64,000 nucleotides of DNA, taken from NCBI GenBank assembly GCA_028868535.1, contig JAGWUH010000003.1:62001-126000 (forward strand). Direction: 5' to 3'. This DNA comes from Sphingomonadales bacterium (GTDB lineage: Bacteria; Pseudomonadota; Alphaproteobacteria; Sphingomonadales; Sphingomonadaceae). The notes under the pieces were generated by a model that was given only the letters and a program-made list of their open reading frames with translations, did not search any database and was not told the DNA's origin. Positions 44,482 to 53,978 of this stretch are shown here, piece by piece. The position numbers and the translations under genes were made by a program. Every line of letters begins with the position of its first letter. Positions within the stretch are counted from its first letter, which is position 1.

Positions 44482-44532
44482 ATGAACCTGCAGCTCGGCC
44501 TTACCCTGCGACTTATCCGCCCTTGGGCGTGA
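44482..44532 (+). CDS. leuL: leucine leader peptide of leuA (attenuator)
   Basis: A 16-residue frame, MNLQLGLTLRLIRPWA, with five Leu codons in alternate positions plus one Ile, ending in TGA 117 bp before leuA. An in-frame ATG at 44464 would add six residues. A TAGGCG -10-like hexamer at 44471-44476 would put the transcription start at or next to the ATG, i.e. a nearly leaderless leader peptide, as in the trpL attenuator of Sinorhizobium. Leu starvation would stall the ribosome in the Leu run. Confidence 0.75.
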   Translation: MNLQLGLTLRLIRPWA

Positions 44533-44614
44533 GCTGAAGCGTCGCATCCGGCGCTCACGGCGCCCAGGGGAACAGGACAGGAGCCCGGCCGCACTGCCGA
44601 TCGCACAGTGGCCG
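44529..44614 (+). promoter_or_regulatory. attenuator hairpins of the leuA leader
   Basis: Mutually exclusive stems follow the leader frame: GTGAGC (44529-44534, overlapping the leader stop) can pair with GCTCAC (44553-44558), while GGCGC-TCACG-GCGCC (44550-44564) uses the same bases. A third hairpin pairs CGGCC...ACTG (44586-44596) with CAGT-GGCCG (44606-44614) and is followed by ATTT, a weak U-tract. Confidence 0.6.
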
Positions 44615-44648
44615 ATTTCGCGCAGATTTCCGTTACAGAGTTCGTACC

Positions 44649-46328
44649 ATGACCATGCTCAAGGACCCTTCGGTCAAGTATCGCCCGTTCCCCCAGATCC
44701 ACCTGCCTGATCGCCAGTGGCCGACGAAGGTGATCGACAAGGCGCCGCGCTGGCTCTCCACCGACCTGCGCGATGGCAACCAGTCGCTGATCGACCCCAT
44801 GGGCGCGGAGAAAAAGAGCCGCTTCTTCGACATGCTGCTCAAGGTCGGCCTCAAGGAAATCGAGATCGGGTTCCCCGCGGCGGGCGCGACCGAGTACGAT
44901 TTCATCCGCGGCCTCGTCGATTCCGGGCGCATTCCCGAGGACGTGCTGGTGCAGGTGCTGACGCAATCGCGCGAGGACCTGATCAAGACCTCGTTCGAGA
45001 GCCTGGCGGGCGTCCATGCCGCGATCGTCCACGTCTACAACGCGGTTTCGCCGCTGTGGCGCAACGTCGTGTTCGGGATGGAGAAGAGCGAGATCCGCGG
45101 CATTGCCGAGGCGGGCGCCAAGGTGCTGCGCGACCAGGCGGCGCGGTTCCCGCAGACGAAGTGGCACTTCGAGTACAGCCCCGAGACGTTCTCCACCGCC
45201 GAGGTCGATTTCTCGATCGAGTGCTGCGAGGCGGTGATGAAGGTGCTGGCACCGACGCCCGAACATCCGATCATCCTCAACCTGCCGGCGACGGTCGAGG
45301 CGGCGACGCCGAACGTCTATGCCGACCAGATCGAGTATTTCTGCCGCAACCTGCCTAACCGCGAAAGCGCGGTGATCAGCCTGCACACGCACAACGACCG
45401 GGGTACCGGCGTCGCCGCGGCGGAGCTGGGGCTGCTGGCGGGTGCGGACCGCGTCGAGGGCTGCCTGTTCGGCAATGGTGAGCGCACGGGGAACTGCTGC
45501 CTGGTGACCGTCGGCCTGAACCTGTACACGCAGGGCGTTGATCCGGAGCTGGATTTCTCGGACATCGACGAGGTGATCCAGACCGTCGAGTACTGCAACC
45601 AGCTGCCGGTGCACCAGCGCCATCCCTATGGCGGCGAACTGGTGTTCACGGCGTTTTCGGGCAGCCATCAGGACGCCATCAAGAAGGGGTTTGCGGCGCA
45701 GGAACAGCGCAACGACGAGCTCTGGGCGGTGCCCTACCTGCCGATCGACCCGGCAGACCTCGGCCGCAGCTACGAGGCCGTGATTCGCGTCAACTCGCAG
45801 AGCGGCAAGGGCGGTTTCGCCTGGGTGATCGAGCAGGACCAGGGGCTGAAGCTGCCGAAGAAGATGCAGCCGCACTTCTCGCGGCACGTCCAGGAACTGG
45901 CCGACGAGCTGGGCCGCGAGCTTTATGCCGCCGACATCTGGGACGTGTTCCAGCGCGTCTACCACCTGAACACGCCGCAGCATTTCCAGCTCGTCGATTA
46001 CGAGGAAGGCAAGGCGCCCGACGGCAGCCGCGTGTTCGCCGGCAAGATCGGCGTCGACGGGCACGAGCAGAGCGTCTCCGGGCGCGGAAATGGCCTGATC
46101 TCGTCGGTCTGCGCTACGCTGGACGAGGCGTTCGGCGTGACAATCGAGGTCCGCGACTATTCCGAGCACGCCATGGGCGCGGGATCGGATGCACGGGCGG
46201 CGGCCTATGTCGAGTGCGTCGGTCCGAACGGCCAGGTGATCTGGGGTGTCGGCATCGACGAGGACGTGGCGACCGCCAGCGTCCGCGCAGTCCTCAGCGC
46301 GGCGAACGAGGTGGCGGCCCGCCGGTAA
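44649..46328 (+). CDS. leuA: 2-isopropylmalate synthase
   Basis: 559 residues, the long LeuA form. The HMGL-like barrel has STDLRDGNQSLIDPMGAEKK with the catalytic Arg/Asp, GFPAAGATEYDFIRGLV, and SLHTHNDRGTGVAAAELGLL with the metal-binding HTHND. The C-terminal LeuA dimer/allosteric domain has GRGNGLISSVCATLDEAF and MGAGSDARAAAYVE. It condenses 2-ketoisovalerate with acetyl-CoA, the committed leucine step. A Leu-rich leader and attenuator precede it and a strong terminator follows. Confidence 0.97.
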   Translation: MTMLKDPSVKYRPFPQIHLPDRQWPTKVIDKAPRWLSTDLRDGNQSLIDPMGAEKKSRFFDMLLKVGLKEIEIGFPAAGATEYDFIRGLVDSGRIPEDVLVQVLTQSREDLIKTSFESLAGVHAAIVHVYNAVSPLWRNVVFGMEKSEIRGIAEAGAKVLRDQAARFPQTKWHFEYSPETFSTAEVDFSIECCEAVMKVLAPTPEHPIILNLPATVEAATPNVYADQIEYFCRNLPNRESAVISLHTHNDRGTGVAAAELGLLAGADRVEGCLFGNGERTGNCCLVTVGLNLYTQGVDPELDFSDIDEVIQTVEYCNQLPVHQRHPYGGELVFTAFSGSHQDAIKKGFAAQEQRNDELWAVPYLPIDPADLGRSYEAVIRVNSQSGKGGFAWVIEQDQGLKLPKKMQPHFSRHVQELADELGRELYAADIWDVFQRVYHLNTPQHFQLVDYEEGKAPDGSRVFAGKIGVDGHEQSVSGRGNGLISSVCATLDEAFGVTIEVRDYSEHAMGAGSDARAAAYVECVGPNGQVIWGVGIDEDVATASVRAVLSAANEVAARR

Positions 46329-46330
46329 GG

Positions 46331-46378
46331 GCCCGGAAACGCGCCCATGCCGGGAGTGGGCGCGTTTCCGGGGCTTTT
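46331..46378 (+). terminator. strong intrinsic terminator of leuA
   Basis: A perfect 15-bp stem (46333-46347 paired with 46357-46371, loop TGCCGGGAG) followed by GGC and four T residues; begins two bases after the leuA stop. Confidence 0.92.
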
Positions 46379-46438
46379 CAAACGGGCCGGTGGTCGCTAG
46401 GCGCAATTTAATCGTTCGATTAACCCGGGATTGTCGCG

Positions 46439-47386
46439 ATGGCCCTGCCTCCCCTGCTCCAGAACCTGCGCCTGCCGGTGATCGGCTCGCCGATGTTCAT
46501 CATCTCCGGCCCGGAGCTGGTCCAGGCACAGTGCCGGGCCGGAATCGTCGGCAGCTTTCCGGCGCTCAACGCGCGGCCGGCAAGCCAGCTGGACGAGTGG
46601 CTGTGCCGCCTGCGCGAGGAACGGCGCGAGGGCGACGCGCCGTTTGCGGTGAACCTGATCGTCCACAAGACCAACAACCGGCTCGACGAGGACCTGGCGC
46701 TGCTGGCGAAGCATCGCGTACCGCTCGTGATCACCTCGCTGGGCGCGCGCGAGGACGTCAACGCCGCGGTGCACGGCTGGGGCGGGATCGTGCTGCACGA
46801 TGTCGTCTCCGACGCCTTTGCGCGCAAGGCGATCGAGAAGGGTGCCGACGGCCTGGTCCCGGTGGCCGCGGGCGCCGGCGGGCACGCGGGGACGCTGTCG
46901 CCGTTCGCGCTGATGCAGGAGATCCGTACCTGGTTCGATGGGCCAGTGGCGCTTTCAGGGGCCATCGCCTGCGGGCGCTCGATCCTCGCGGCACAGGCGA
47001 TGGGGGCGGACCTGGCCTACATCGGCTCGGCCTGGATCGCCACCGCCGAGGCCAATGCCCCCGCCGCGTACAAGCAGGCGGTCGTCGACGGCGGTGCATC
47101 GGACATCGTCTATTCGAACCTGTTCACCGGGGTGCACGGCAATTACCTGCGCTCCTCGATCGTCGCGGCGGGGATGGACCCGGACAACCTTCCCGTCAGC
47201 GATCCGTCGAAGATGGACTTCGGCTCGGGCGGGAACACCGCCGCCAAGGCGTGGAAGGACATCTGGGGCTCGGGCCAGGGCATCGGCGCGGTGCGCGGCG
47301 TGGCGCCGGTGGCCGAGCGGGTGGCTCAGCTCGCGGCCGAGTACGAAGCCGCCAAGGCGGAACTGGCGGCGAAGCTGCGCGGGTGA
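46439..47386 (+). CDS. nitronate monooxygenase family flavoprotein
   Basis: 315 residues of a TIM-barrel FMN enzyme (NMO / 2-nitropropane dioxygenase family). Features: LRLPVIGSPMFIISGPELVQ at the N terminus, GADGLVPVAAGAGGHAGTLS with the FMN-phosphate glycines, SGAIACGRSILAAQAMGADL and YIGSAWIATAEA. It oxidises alkyl nitronates or reduces quinones. The His often used as a general base is present in GGHAG. Monocistronic; substrate not known. Confidence 0.9.
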   Translation: MALPPLLQNLRLPVIGSPMFIISGPELVQAQCRAGIVGSFPALNARPASQLDEWLCRLREERREGDAPFAVNLIVHKTNNRLDEDLALLAKHRVPLVITSLGAREDVNAAVHGWGGIVLHDVVSDAFARKAIEKGADGLVPVAAGAGGHAGTLSPFALMQEIRTWFDGPVALSGAIACGRSILAAQAMGADLAYIGSAWIATAEANAPAAYKQAVVDGGASDIVYSNLFTGVHGNYLRSSIVAAGMDPDNLPVSDPSKMDFGSGGNTAAKAWKDIWGSGQGIGAVRGVAPVAERVAQLAAEYEAAKAELAAKLRG

Positions 47387-47408
47387 GCGCCCTTCCCCGC
47401 CGGCCGGC

Positions 47409-47936
47409 TCAGCCGGTCGCCGGCCACAGCGCATCGACCATCGCGTCGAGGTCGCCATAATCCTGGTGACGGCCGAGCGGGTCATGGCGGTTCAGCGCCA
47501 GCGGCTTGCGGCCTGGTTCGAGCAGACGGCGGCGCAGCGCCGCCTGGAGCAGGTGCAGCCGCTGCACCGCCTCGATCCCTGCCACATCGGGTGCGCGCAG
47601 GCAGCGGACCGACCATGCCGCCTCGATCTGGCCGACGCGCTCGATAACCAGCGCGCTGTAGTGGCGATGCGGCCCGCGGTGGAGCGGCAGGCCGATCCGC
47701 ACGCTGGTGGCGGCGCTGGCGGGAAGCAGCAGGCCGTTCGAGCGGAAATCGTCGAAGCCGATGCGCGACCGGCCGATCGCATCAAACAGCGGGGCGAACA
47801 TCCGCAGACCGAGCAGTTGCAACGGCAAGAGGTGGTGACGCTGGAGATCGGCCTGATATGTCGGGTCGCCCGGGCGATTGACCGCGTGAAACGGCAGCGC
47901 CGGGCGGGACGGCGCTGTCCGGAGCGGTGGAGTCAA
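47409..47936 (-). CDS. stand-alone AHH-type HNH/EndoVII nuclease domain
   Basis: 175 residues from TTG at 47936, overlapping the upstream stop (TTGA). The core is the AHH domain of the HNH/endonuclease VII superfamily: LQRHHLLPLQLL with the His34-His35 pair, then FDDFRSNGLLLP (Asn67), then LHRGPHRHYSALVI with His86 and His90. These are the residues expected to bind metal and cleave phosphodiester bonds. In polymorphic toxins this domain is a C-terminal toxin tip; here it stands alone with no secretion or PAAR/RHS region. The C-terminal ~60 residues are a helical extension. A chromosomal housekeeping-like version seems likely. Confidence 0.75.
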   Translation of the reverse strand: MTPPLRTAPSRPALPFHAVNRPGDPTYQADLQRHHLLPLQLLGLRMFAPLFDAIGRSRIGFDDFRSNGLLLPASAATSVRIGLPLHRGPHRHYSALVIERVGQIEAAWSVRCLRAPDVAGIEAVQRLHLLQAALRRRLLEPGRKPLALNRHDPLGRHQDYGDLDAMVDALWPATG

Positions 47937-48697
47937 GCCGCCAGCGAGATCCGCACGATGCCCATGTCGCCGGCGGGATCGGCGACCAGCGCTTCGCCAT
48001 CGGGCCCGGTGAAGTGGGTTTGCGTTCGCACCGGTTCCGCCCCGATCAGCGCATCGATCAGGCGCACCGCGATCCGCGCGCCGTCCCGCGACGTGCGGCC
48101 GATGCCCGGGTCGATGACGATTTCCTGCCCCGTGAAGAAACGCAGGCCCTCGCTGTTGAGGCGACCGTCGGCAGCGGTGGCGAGCGCCGTCAGCCCGAGC
48201 GCGGGGAACGCGCCGCCGGCCAGCCAGTTGGCGATCGCGCGGGCGAAGGCATCGCCGCTCATCGCGGTCCGCGCCGGGGTCCACACCACGGCGGACAGGC
48301 CCGGCAGCGCGGTCAGCACCGCGGCGACACCGGCGAGCGTGCGCACCACCGGCAGCAGCCGCTCCGCCCCGCGCAAGTGCGGGCCGGGCCAGAGCCGGAT
48401 GGCGGCAAGCGAATCGGTGGAGAACTCGGGTTCCAGGCCATAGCGATAGGCGATGGCGGGGGCCGGCGCCGGTGGGAATGGCGCCAGGCCTTCGAGATCG
48501 AAGGTCAGTCCGTGGGCGAGCAGTTCGAGCGCGCCGGTGCCGGGGGTGCCATCGGTGACCGCGAACGGGACCGTTCCCGGAACGACCTGTCCCGCAAGGC
48601 GCGCGACCGCTTCCGCGGACGGACGATGGTCCGGCGGGTACAGGAGCGCAAGCCCGGCAAGCGCTGAGGCGTCGCTTCGGGAACTGTCGGTGGAAAT
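47933..48697 (-). CDS. protein of unknown function coupled to the AHH nuclease
   Basis: About 255 residues. No ATG or GTG opens this frame in the right place. The best start is ATT at 48697: GGGGGAT lies eight bases upstream and the product would read (M)STDSSRSDASALAGLALLYP. The alternative is TTG at 48739. Conserved-looking segments: LPGLSAVVWTPARTAMSG, LAGGAFPALGLTALATAADG, and LRFFTGQEIVIDPGIG. It resembles DUF4261-like proteins, but only weakly. It is the first gene of a two-gene unit with the nuclease. Confidence 0.55.
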   Translation of the reverse strand: MSTDSSRSDASALAGLALLYPPDHRPSAEAVARLAGQVVPGTVPFAVTDGTPGTGALELLAHGLTFDLEGLAPFPPAPAPAIAYRYGLEPEFSTDSLAAIRLWPGPHLRGAERLLPVVRTLAGVAAVLTALPGLSAVVWTPARTAMSGDAFARAIANWLAGGAFPALGLTALATAADGRLNSEGLRFFTGQEIVIDPGIGRTSRDGARIAVRLIDALIGAEPVRTQTHFTGPDGEALVADPAGDMGIVRISLAA

Positions 48698-48792
48698 GGA
48701 ATGGATCCCCCGTTTGCCTGCCCTGTAGCGTGACTGCAATTCAAGTGTACGTCCAGTACCTCGAACCGAATGTCTTGAAATGCAACAGTCGT

Positions 48793-49299
48793 TCAGAAAA
48801 TTCCTGCTGCTATTCCTTCGGCCAGAAGTGCGCCCAACGCGCGGGCATTTGCCAGCGCCTCCGCCGCAACCTGCTTGGGTGCGAGTATGGACTCGGGGGT
48901 CTGTGCGTGAAGGTGGCAGATCATCGGTTCCGCCACGCGGCGCAGGCGCCAGCCGGTGGCAATGCGATCCAGCTGCGCCTGCGCGCCATGACCGTCCGAG
49001 CCGGCGGCGATGATCGTGGCATAAGCTCGGCCTTCGACCCGGCCGAGCAGCGGGTAGTAGGCACGATCGAACATCTCCTTCATCGCGCCGCTCATCGACG
49101 CGAGGTTTTCCGGGCAGGCGAACAGGAACGCCTGTGCGGCCAGCAGGCACCCGGCACTGGCGTCGGCCGCCGCCATCAGCTGCACGCGCGCCACCCCTGC
49201 GGCGCGGGCGCCCTCGGCGGCTGCGGCGGCCAGGGCCTTGGCAGCACCGGTGCGGCTGTGCCAGACGATCGTCAGCAAGGGGGCGTCCGGGGCCGTCAT
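48793..49299 (-). CDS. flavodoxin-like NAD(P)H-dependent oxidoreductase
   Basis: 168 residues from ATG at 49299. The FMN-binding loop pattern is TIVWHSRTGAAKALAAAAAE. Further flavodoxin-fold segments are FLFACPENLASMSGAMKEMF (the WrbA/FMN-reductase-like stacking loop) and GRAYATIIAAGSDGHGAQAQ. It probably reduces quinones or transfers electrons with FMN. It is divergent from recJ by 69 bp. The substrate is unknown. Confidence 0.82.
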   Translation of the reverse strand: MTAPDAPLLTIVWHSRTGAAKALAAAAAEGARAAGVARVQLMAAADASAGCLLAAQAFLFACPENLASMSGAMKEMFDRAYYPLLGRVEGRAYATIIAAGSDGHGAQAQLDRIATGWRLRRVAEPMICHLHAQTPESILAPKQVAAEALANARALGALLAEGIAAGIF

Positions 49300-49368
49300 C
49301 GCCGCACCTGCGGTGGAGACGGGCGGCTGCGGGGTTTGCGGCGGGCGGACAGCGGGGTATGCGGAAGC

Positions 49369-51174
49369 ATGATCGAACCATCCCCTGCCCCGGTCCTCGG
49401 CGTTGCCCATTCCCTGCTGGGCCGGGCCTGGCGCTGGCGCGGCGGCAACATGGACCTTGCCGGCCGGTCGGCGGCGTATGGCCCGGCCGGCCTCGAGGAC
49501 GATCTCGTCACCCAGCTCCTCCTTTCGCGCGGGGTGGCCCGCGACGATCTCGATCGGCACCGGTCGCCCTCTTTGCGCGCCTTCCTGCCGGATCCTTCGC
49601 ACTTTCGCGACATGGATGCCGCCGCAGAGCGCCTGGCGCAAGCGGTGCTGACCGGCGAGACGATCACTGTCTATGGCGACTACGACGTCGACGGCGCGAC
49701 CAGTGCAGCGCTGCTGATCAGGCTGCTGCGCGGGCTGGGGCACGATGCGCGGCACTACATCCCCGATCGCCTGCTCGAGGGTTACGGGCCGAGCGGCGCG
49801 GCGCTGGTGCGACTGGGGCAGGAAGGTTCGAGCCTCGTCGTCACCGTCGATTGCGGGGCGATGGCGCACGACGCGCTGGCGCAGGCGCGTGACGCCGGGG
49901 TCGACGTGATCGTCGTCGACCACCACAAGTGCGCGGCGGAGCTGCCGGCGGCCGTGGCGCTGGTCAACCCCAACCGGCTCGACGAGGGCGAGACCGGGGT
50001 GGCGCACGGCCATCTGGCGGCGGTCGGGGTGGCTTTCCTGCTGGCGGTGGCGACGGTGCGGGCGCTGCGCGTGCGGGGCTGGTTCGAGACGAGGGCCGAA
50101 CCCGACCTGTTTGCCCTGCTGGACCTTGTCGCGCTGGGGACGGTGGCGGACGTGGCGGCGCTGCACGGCCTGAACCGGGCGTTGGTAACGCAGGGCCTGA
50201 AGGTCATGGCGCGGCGCGAGAACATCGGCATGGCGGCGCTGATCGACGCCAGCCGGCTATCGCGCGCGCCGACGTGCAGCGACCTTGGCTTTGCACTGGG
50301 CCCGCGCGTGAACGCCGGGGGGCGCGTCGGAGAGGCGACGCTGGGGGTGCGGCTGCTGACCAGCGACGATCCCGACGAGGCGCGCGCGATCGCCGCCGAG
50401 CTGTCGCGGCTGAACGAGGAGCGGCGGGCGATCGAGGCGGCGGTGCAGGAGGCGGCCGAGTCGCAAGTGGATGCCCAACACAACCGCGCGGTCCTGGTGC
50501 TGGCCGGCGGCGGCTGGCACCCCGGGGTGATCGGCATCGTCGCCGGGCGGATCAAGGAGAAGACCGGAAAGCCGGTGCTGGTGATCGCGCTCGACGCCGA
50601 CGAAAACGGCCACGGCAAGGGATCCGGGCGATCGATCCCGGGCGTGGACCTGGGCGCGGCGGTGATCGCGGCGCGCGAGGCCGGACTGCTGGTGGCCGGC
50701 GGCGGCCACGCGATGGCGGCGGGGCTGACGGTGGCGCCCGGGCAGCTCGGACGGCTGGCGGACTGGCTCGACGAACGGCTGGCAGGCGATGTCTCGCGGG
50801 CGCAGGCCGGGCAAAGCCTCGCGCTCGACCTGGCGGTGGCGCCGGGGGGTCTCAATCCCGCCCTCGTCGAGCTGCTGGAGAGCACCGGGCCGTTCGGCGT
50901 GGGGTGGCCGAGCCCCCGCGTGGCGGTGGGGCCGGTGCGGGTGATGAAGGCGGACATCGTCGGCAGCGACCACGTGCGGTTGATCACGCGCGGCCAGGAT
51001 GGCGCGACGATCAAGGCGGTGGCATTCCGCGCGGCGCAGAGCGAGCTGGGCCAGGCGCTGCTCCACGGCAGCCGCGATCGCAAGCTGTGGCTGGCCGGAC
51101 GGGCGAAAATCGATGATTGGGGCGCGCGACCGGCGGCGGAACTCCATGTCGAGGATGCGGCGTGGGCCGATTGA
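49369..51174 (+). CDS. recJ: single-stranded-DNA exonuclease RecJ
   Basis: 601 residues. The DHH phosphoesterase motifs: TVYGDYDVDGATSAALLIRL, VVTVDCG, VIVVDHHKCAAELP, and the DHHA1 motif GRSIPGVDLGAAVIAA with GGHAMAAGLTV. The C-terminal OB-fold follows. RecJ degrades 5' single strands in recombination and mismatch repair. ATG at 49369 was chosen because the upstream frame is antisense to the flavodoxin gene. It is followed by the tRNA-Glu promoter. Confidence 0.96.
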   Translation: MIEPSPAPVLGVAHSLLGRAWRWRGGNMDLAGRSAAYGPAGLEDDLVTQLLLSRGVARDDLDRHRSPSLRAFLPDPSHFRDMDAAAERLAQAVLTGETITVYGDYDVDGATSAALLIRLLRGLGHDARHYIPDRLLEGYGPSGAALVRLGQEGSSLVVTVDCGAMAHDALAQARDAGVDVIVVDHHKCAAELPAAVALVNPNRLDEGETGVAHGHLAAVGVAFLLAVATVRALRVRGWFETRAEPDLFALLDLVALGTVADVAALHGLNRALVTQGLKVMARRENIGMAALIDASRLSRAPTCSDLGFALGPRVNAGGRVGEATLGVRLLTSDDPDEARAIAAELSRLNEERRAIEAAVQEAAESQVDAQHNRAVLVLAGGGWHPGVIGIVAGRIKEKTGKPVLVIALDADENGHGKGSGRSIPGVDLGAAVIAAREAGLLVAGGGHAMAAGLTVAPGQLGRLADWLDERLAGDVSRAQAGQSLALDLAVAPGGLNPALVELLESTGPFGVGWPSPRVAVGPVRVMKADIVGSDHVRLITRGQDGATIKAVAFRAAQSELGQALLHGSRDRKLWLAGRAKIDDWGARPAAELHVEDAAWAD

Positions 51175-51242
51175 GGCGCGGACCGGTAGGCATCGCCTGC
51201 CGTCCGAATTTCGGTGCTGCTGCAAAAACCCGGCGGCGGGGC

Positions 51243-51271
51243 TTGACCCCCCCGCCCCGCTTGCCTAAAGG
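51243..51271 (+). promoter_or_regulatory. predicted promoter of the tRNA-Glu genes
   Basis: -35 TTGACC, 17-nt spacer, -10 TAAAGG, 31 bp before the first tRNA. The GC-rich discriminator GCGCGGTCC is typical of stringently controlled stable-RNA promoters. Confidence 0.65.
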
Positions 51272-51302
51272 CGCGGTCCTTGCCAACGGCTCCGGCCGGC
51301 AT

Positions 51303-51377
51303 GGCCCCTTCGTCTAGCGGTCAGGACGCGGCCCTTTCACGGCTGAAACACGGGTTCGATTCCCGTAGGGGTCACCA
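51303..51377 (+). tRNA. tRNA-Glu (UUC)
   Basis: 75 nt with encoded CCA. The acceptor pairs GGCCCCT with AGGGGTC (one G-U pair), the T loop is GTTCGATTC, and anticodon TTC is at 51336-51338. It closely matches bacterial tRNA-Glu, which begins GTCCCCTTCGTCTAG in E. coli. Confidence 0.97.
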
Positions 51378-51427
51378 CCTTCCACCACGCGGAAGGCCGG
51401 TCGGAACAGCGGCAGCGCATGGTTGAC

Positions 51428-51502
51428 GGCCCCTTCGTCTAGCGGTCAGGACGCGGCCCTCTCACGGCTGAAACACGGGTTCGATTCCCGTAGGGGTCAC
51501 CA
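51428..51502 (+). tRNA. tRNA-Glu (CUC)
   Basis: 75 nt with encoded CCA. It is identical to the preceding tRNA except for one base: anticodon CTC (51461-51463) instead of TTC. A 50-nt spacer with a CCTTCC/GGAAGG hairpin separates the two, so one primary transcript is processed. The stretch 51503-51683 after it contains no gene that I can support. Confidence 0.97.
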
Positions 51503-51683
51503 TGCGCTTCAAGGCGGTTCCGCCCTGAACGGGCTGCGAATGGCCGCCTTGTGCCCTTCCGGTGCTCCAGGCTCACAAGGCCGCTCCCCATCGCCTGAGC
51601 CAGCCGTTCTGTCGCGGCCTGGGCAATTTCCGCCAAGGCGGATGAGCGTCAGGCGCGCCAACAACGGCGGCGGGCGATTGGTT

Positions 51684-52004
51684 CTACATTTTGGTGGCGT
51701 CGAGGGCTTCCTTGGCAGCGGCGGCGGCATTGTCGGCGGCGGTGCTGGCATCCTCCGGGCCGCGCGGGACGGCGGCGCTTGCGGCGGCGCTGGCCGCGGC
51801 CGACTTGCGCGCGGCGAGCTGGGCCTCGGCTTCGGCGCGGGCGGCATCCTTGGCTTCGTAGTCCGCGACCTTGGTGCGCAGCTCGGCATTTTCGGCCTCA
51901 AGCTTGTCGACGCGGTCTTCGAGGTCCGAATTGTCGGAATGGCGGTTGCAGCCACCGGCTAGCAGCAGCAGCGCGGCGGCGAAGGCGGGGGCAAGTTTCG
52001 ACAT
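51684..52004 (-). CDS. small outer-membrane-type lipoprotein with coiled coil
   Basis: 106 residues from ATG at 52004; AAGGA lies nine bases upstream, while the ATG at 52013 has no room for a ribosome-binding site. The lipobox is LLLLAGGC, with Cys near residue 18. The mature part has a heptad coiled coil (SDLEDRVDKLEAENAELRTK) and an Ala/Lys-rich disordered tail, similar in plan to Lpp-like or LbpA-type alarm lipoproteins. It follows the short asparaginase gene, overlapping its predicted stop region by a few bases only if the longer start is used. Confidence 0.65.
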   Translation of the reverse strand: MSKLAPAFAAALLLLAGGCNRHSDNSDLEDRVDKLEAENAELRTKVADYEAKDAARAEAEAQLAARKSAAASAAASAAVPRGPEDASTAADNAAAAAKEALDATKM

Positions 52005-52009
52005 CGGGA

Positions 52010-52501
52010 TCATTCCTTGAAGACAAACATGTTGCGGCTGCGATCCTTGACCACGGCGGCAGCCGGGAAAACCGTGCCGTTCATGGTTATCCACACCCCC
52101 GGCGGCGCGGCCTGCGCGGTGGCGAAGGCCATGCCGAGGTTGAACGGCGCGTCGCTTTCGGCAAAGCGGGCCGGGGCCAGCGCGCCGACCAGCACCACCG
52201 TCTTGCCGCCGATTTCGCCCAGCGCGGCGGCGGTCGTCGTCATCGTGTCGGTGCCGTGGGTTATGACGATGCGACGCTGCGGGGCTTCCCGGACACTTCG
52301 GGCGATCAGCGCGCGATCAGCATCGTCAAGCTCGAGGCTGTCCTTGCGGAGCAGTTCGCGCACCTCGAACGGGTGCTGGACGCGCGCCAGCGCCAGCAGG
52401 CGGCCGACCTGGGTCTCCCCCACCTGGTAGGTGCTGAGATCGTCGAAGTAGCTCTTGTCGATGGTGCCGCCGGTGGTGAGCACGAGGATCGGATCGGGCA
52501 T
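52010..52501 (-). CDS. short asparaginase-like protein (N-terminal domain only)
   Basis: 163 residues. Both active-site threonine motifs of type I/II asparaginases are present: LVLTTGGTIDKSYF at the N terminus and RIVITHGTDTMTTTAAAL in the middle. The C-terminal domain (~150 residues) that completes the active site in standard enzymes of ~330 residues is missing, and the frame closes normally after VFKE. This is probably a recognised short subfamily. Whether it hydrolyses asparagine is uncertain. Confidence 0.82.
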   Translation of the reverse strand: MPDPILVLTTGGTIDKSYFDDLSTYQVGETQVGRLLALARVQHPFEVRELLRKDSLELDDADRALIARSVREAPQRRIVITHGTDTMTTTAAALGEIGGKTVVLVGALAPARFAESDAPFNLGMAFATAQAAPPGVWITMNGTVFPAAAVVKDRSRNMFVFKE

Positions 52502-52519
52502 CTTCGCCGCTTCGCAGAA

Positions 52520-53914
<1,395 letters not shown>

Positions 53915-53978
53915 GCTTCGTCCGTGTTTCGCAGGCCAGAAAGGCGGAGCGCCGTTGCGGTCCGCCCCGGGCGCGACT

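Noticed and set aside
44112..46406. Long antisense open frame over leuA and the MFS gene end
   Set aside because: The plus-strand genes carry catalytic motifs; the antisense product does not resemble any protein.
51684..52094. Longer start for the small lipoprotein
   Set aside because: It would put the signal peptide behind 30 unrelated residues and leave the lipobox too far in.
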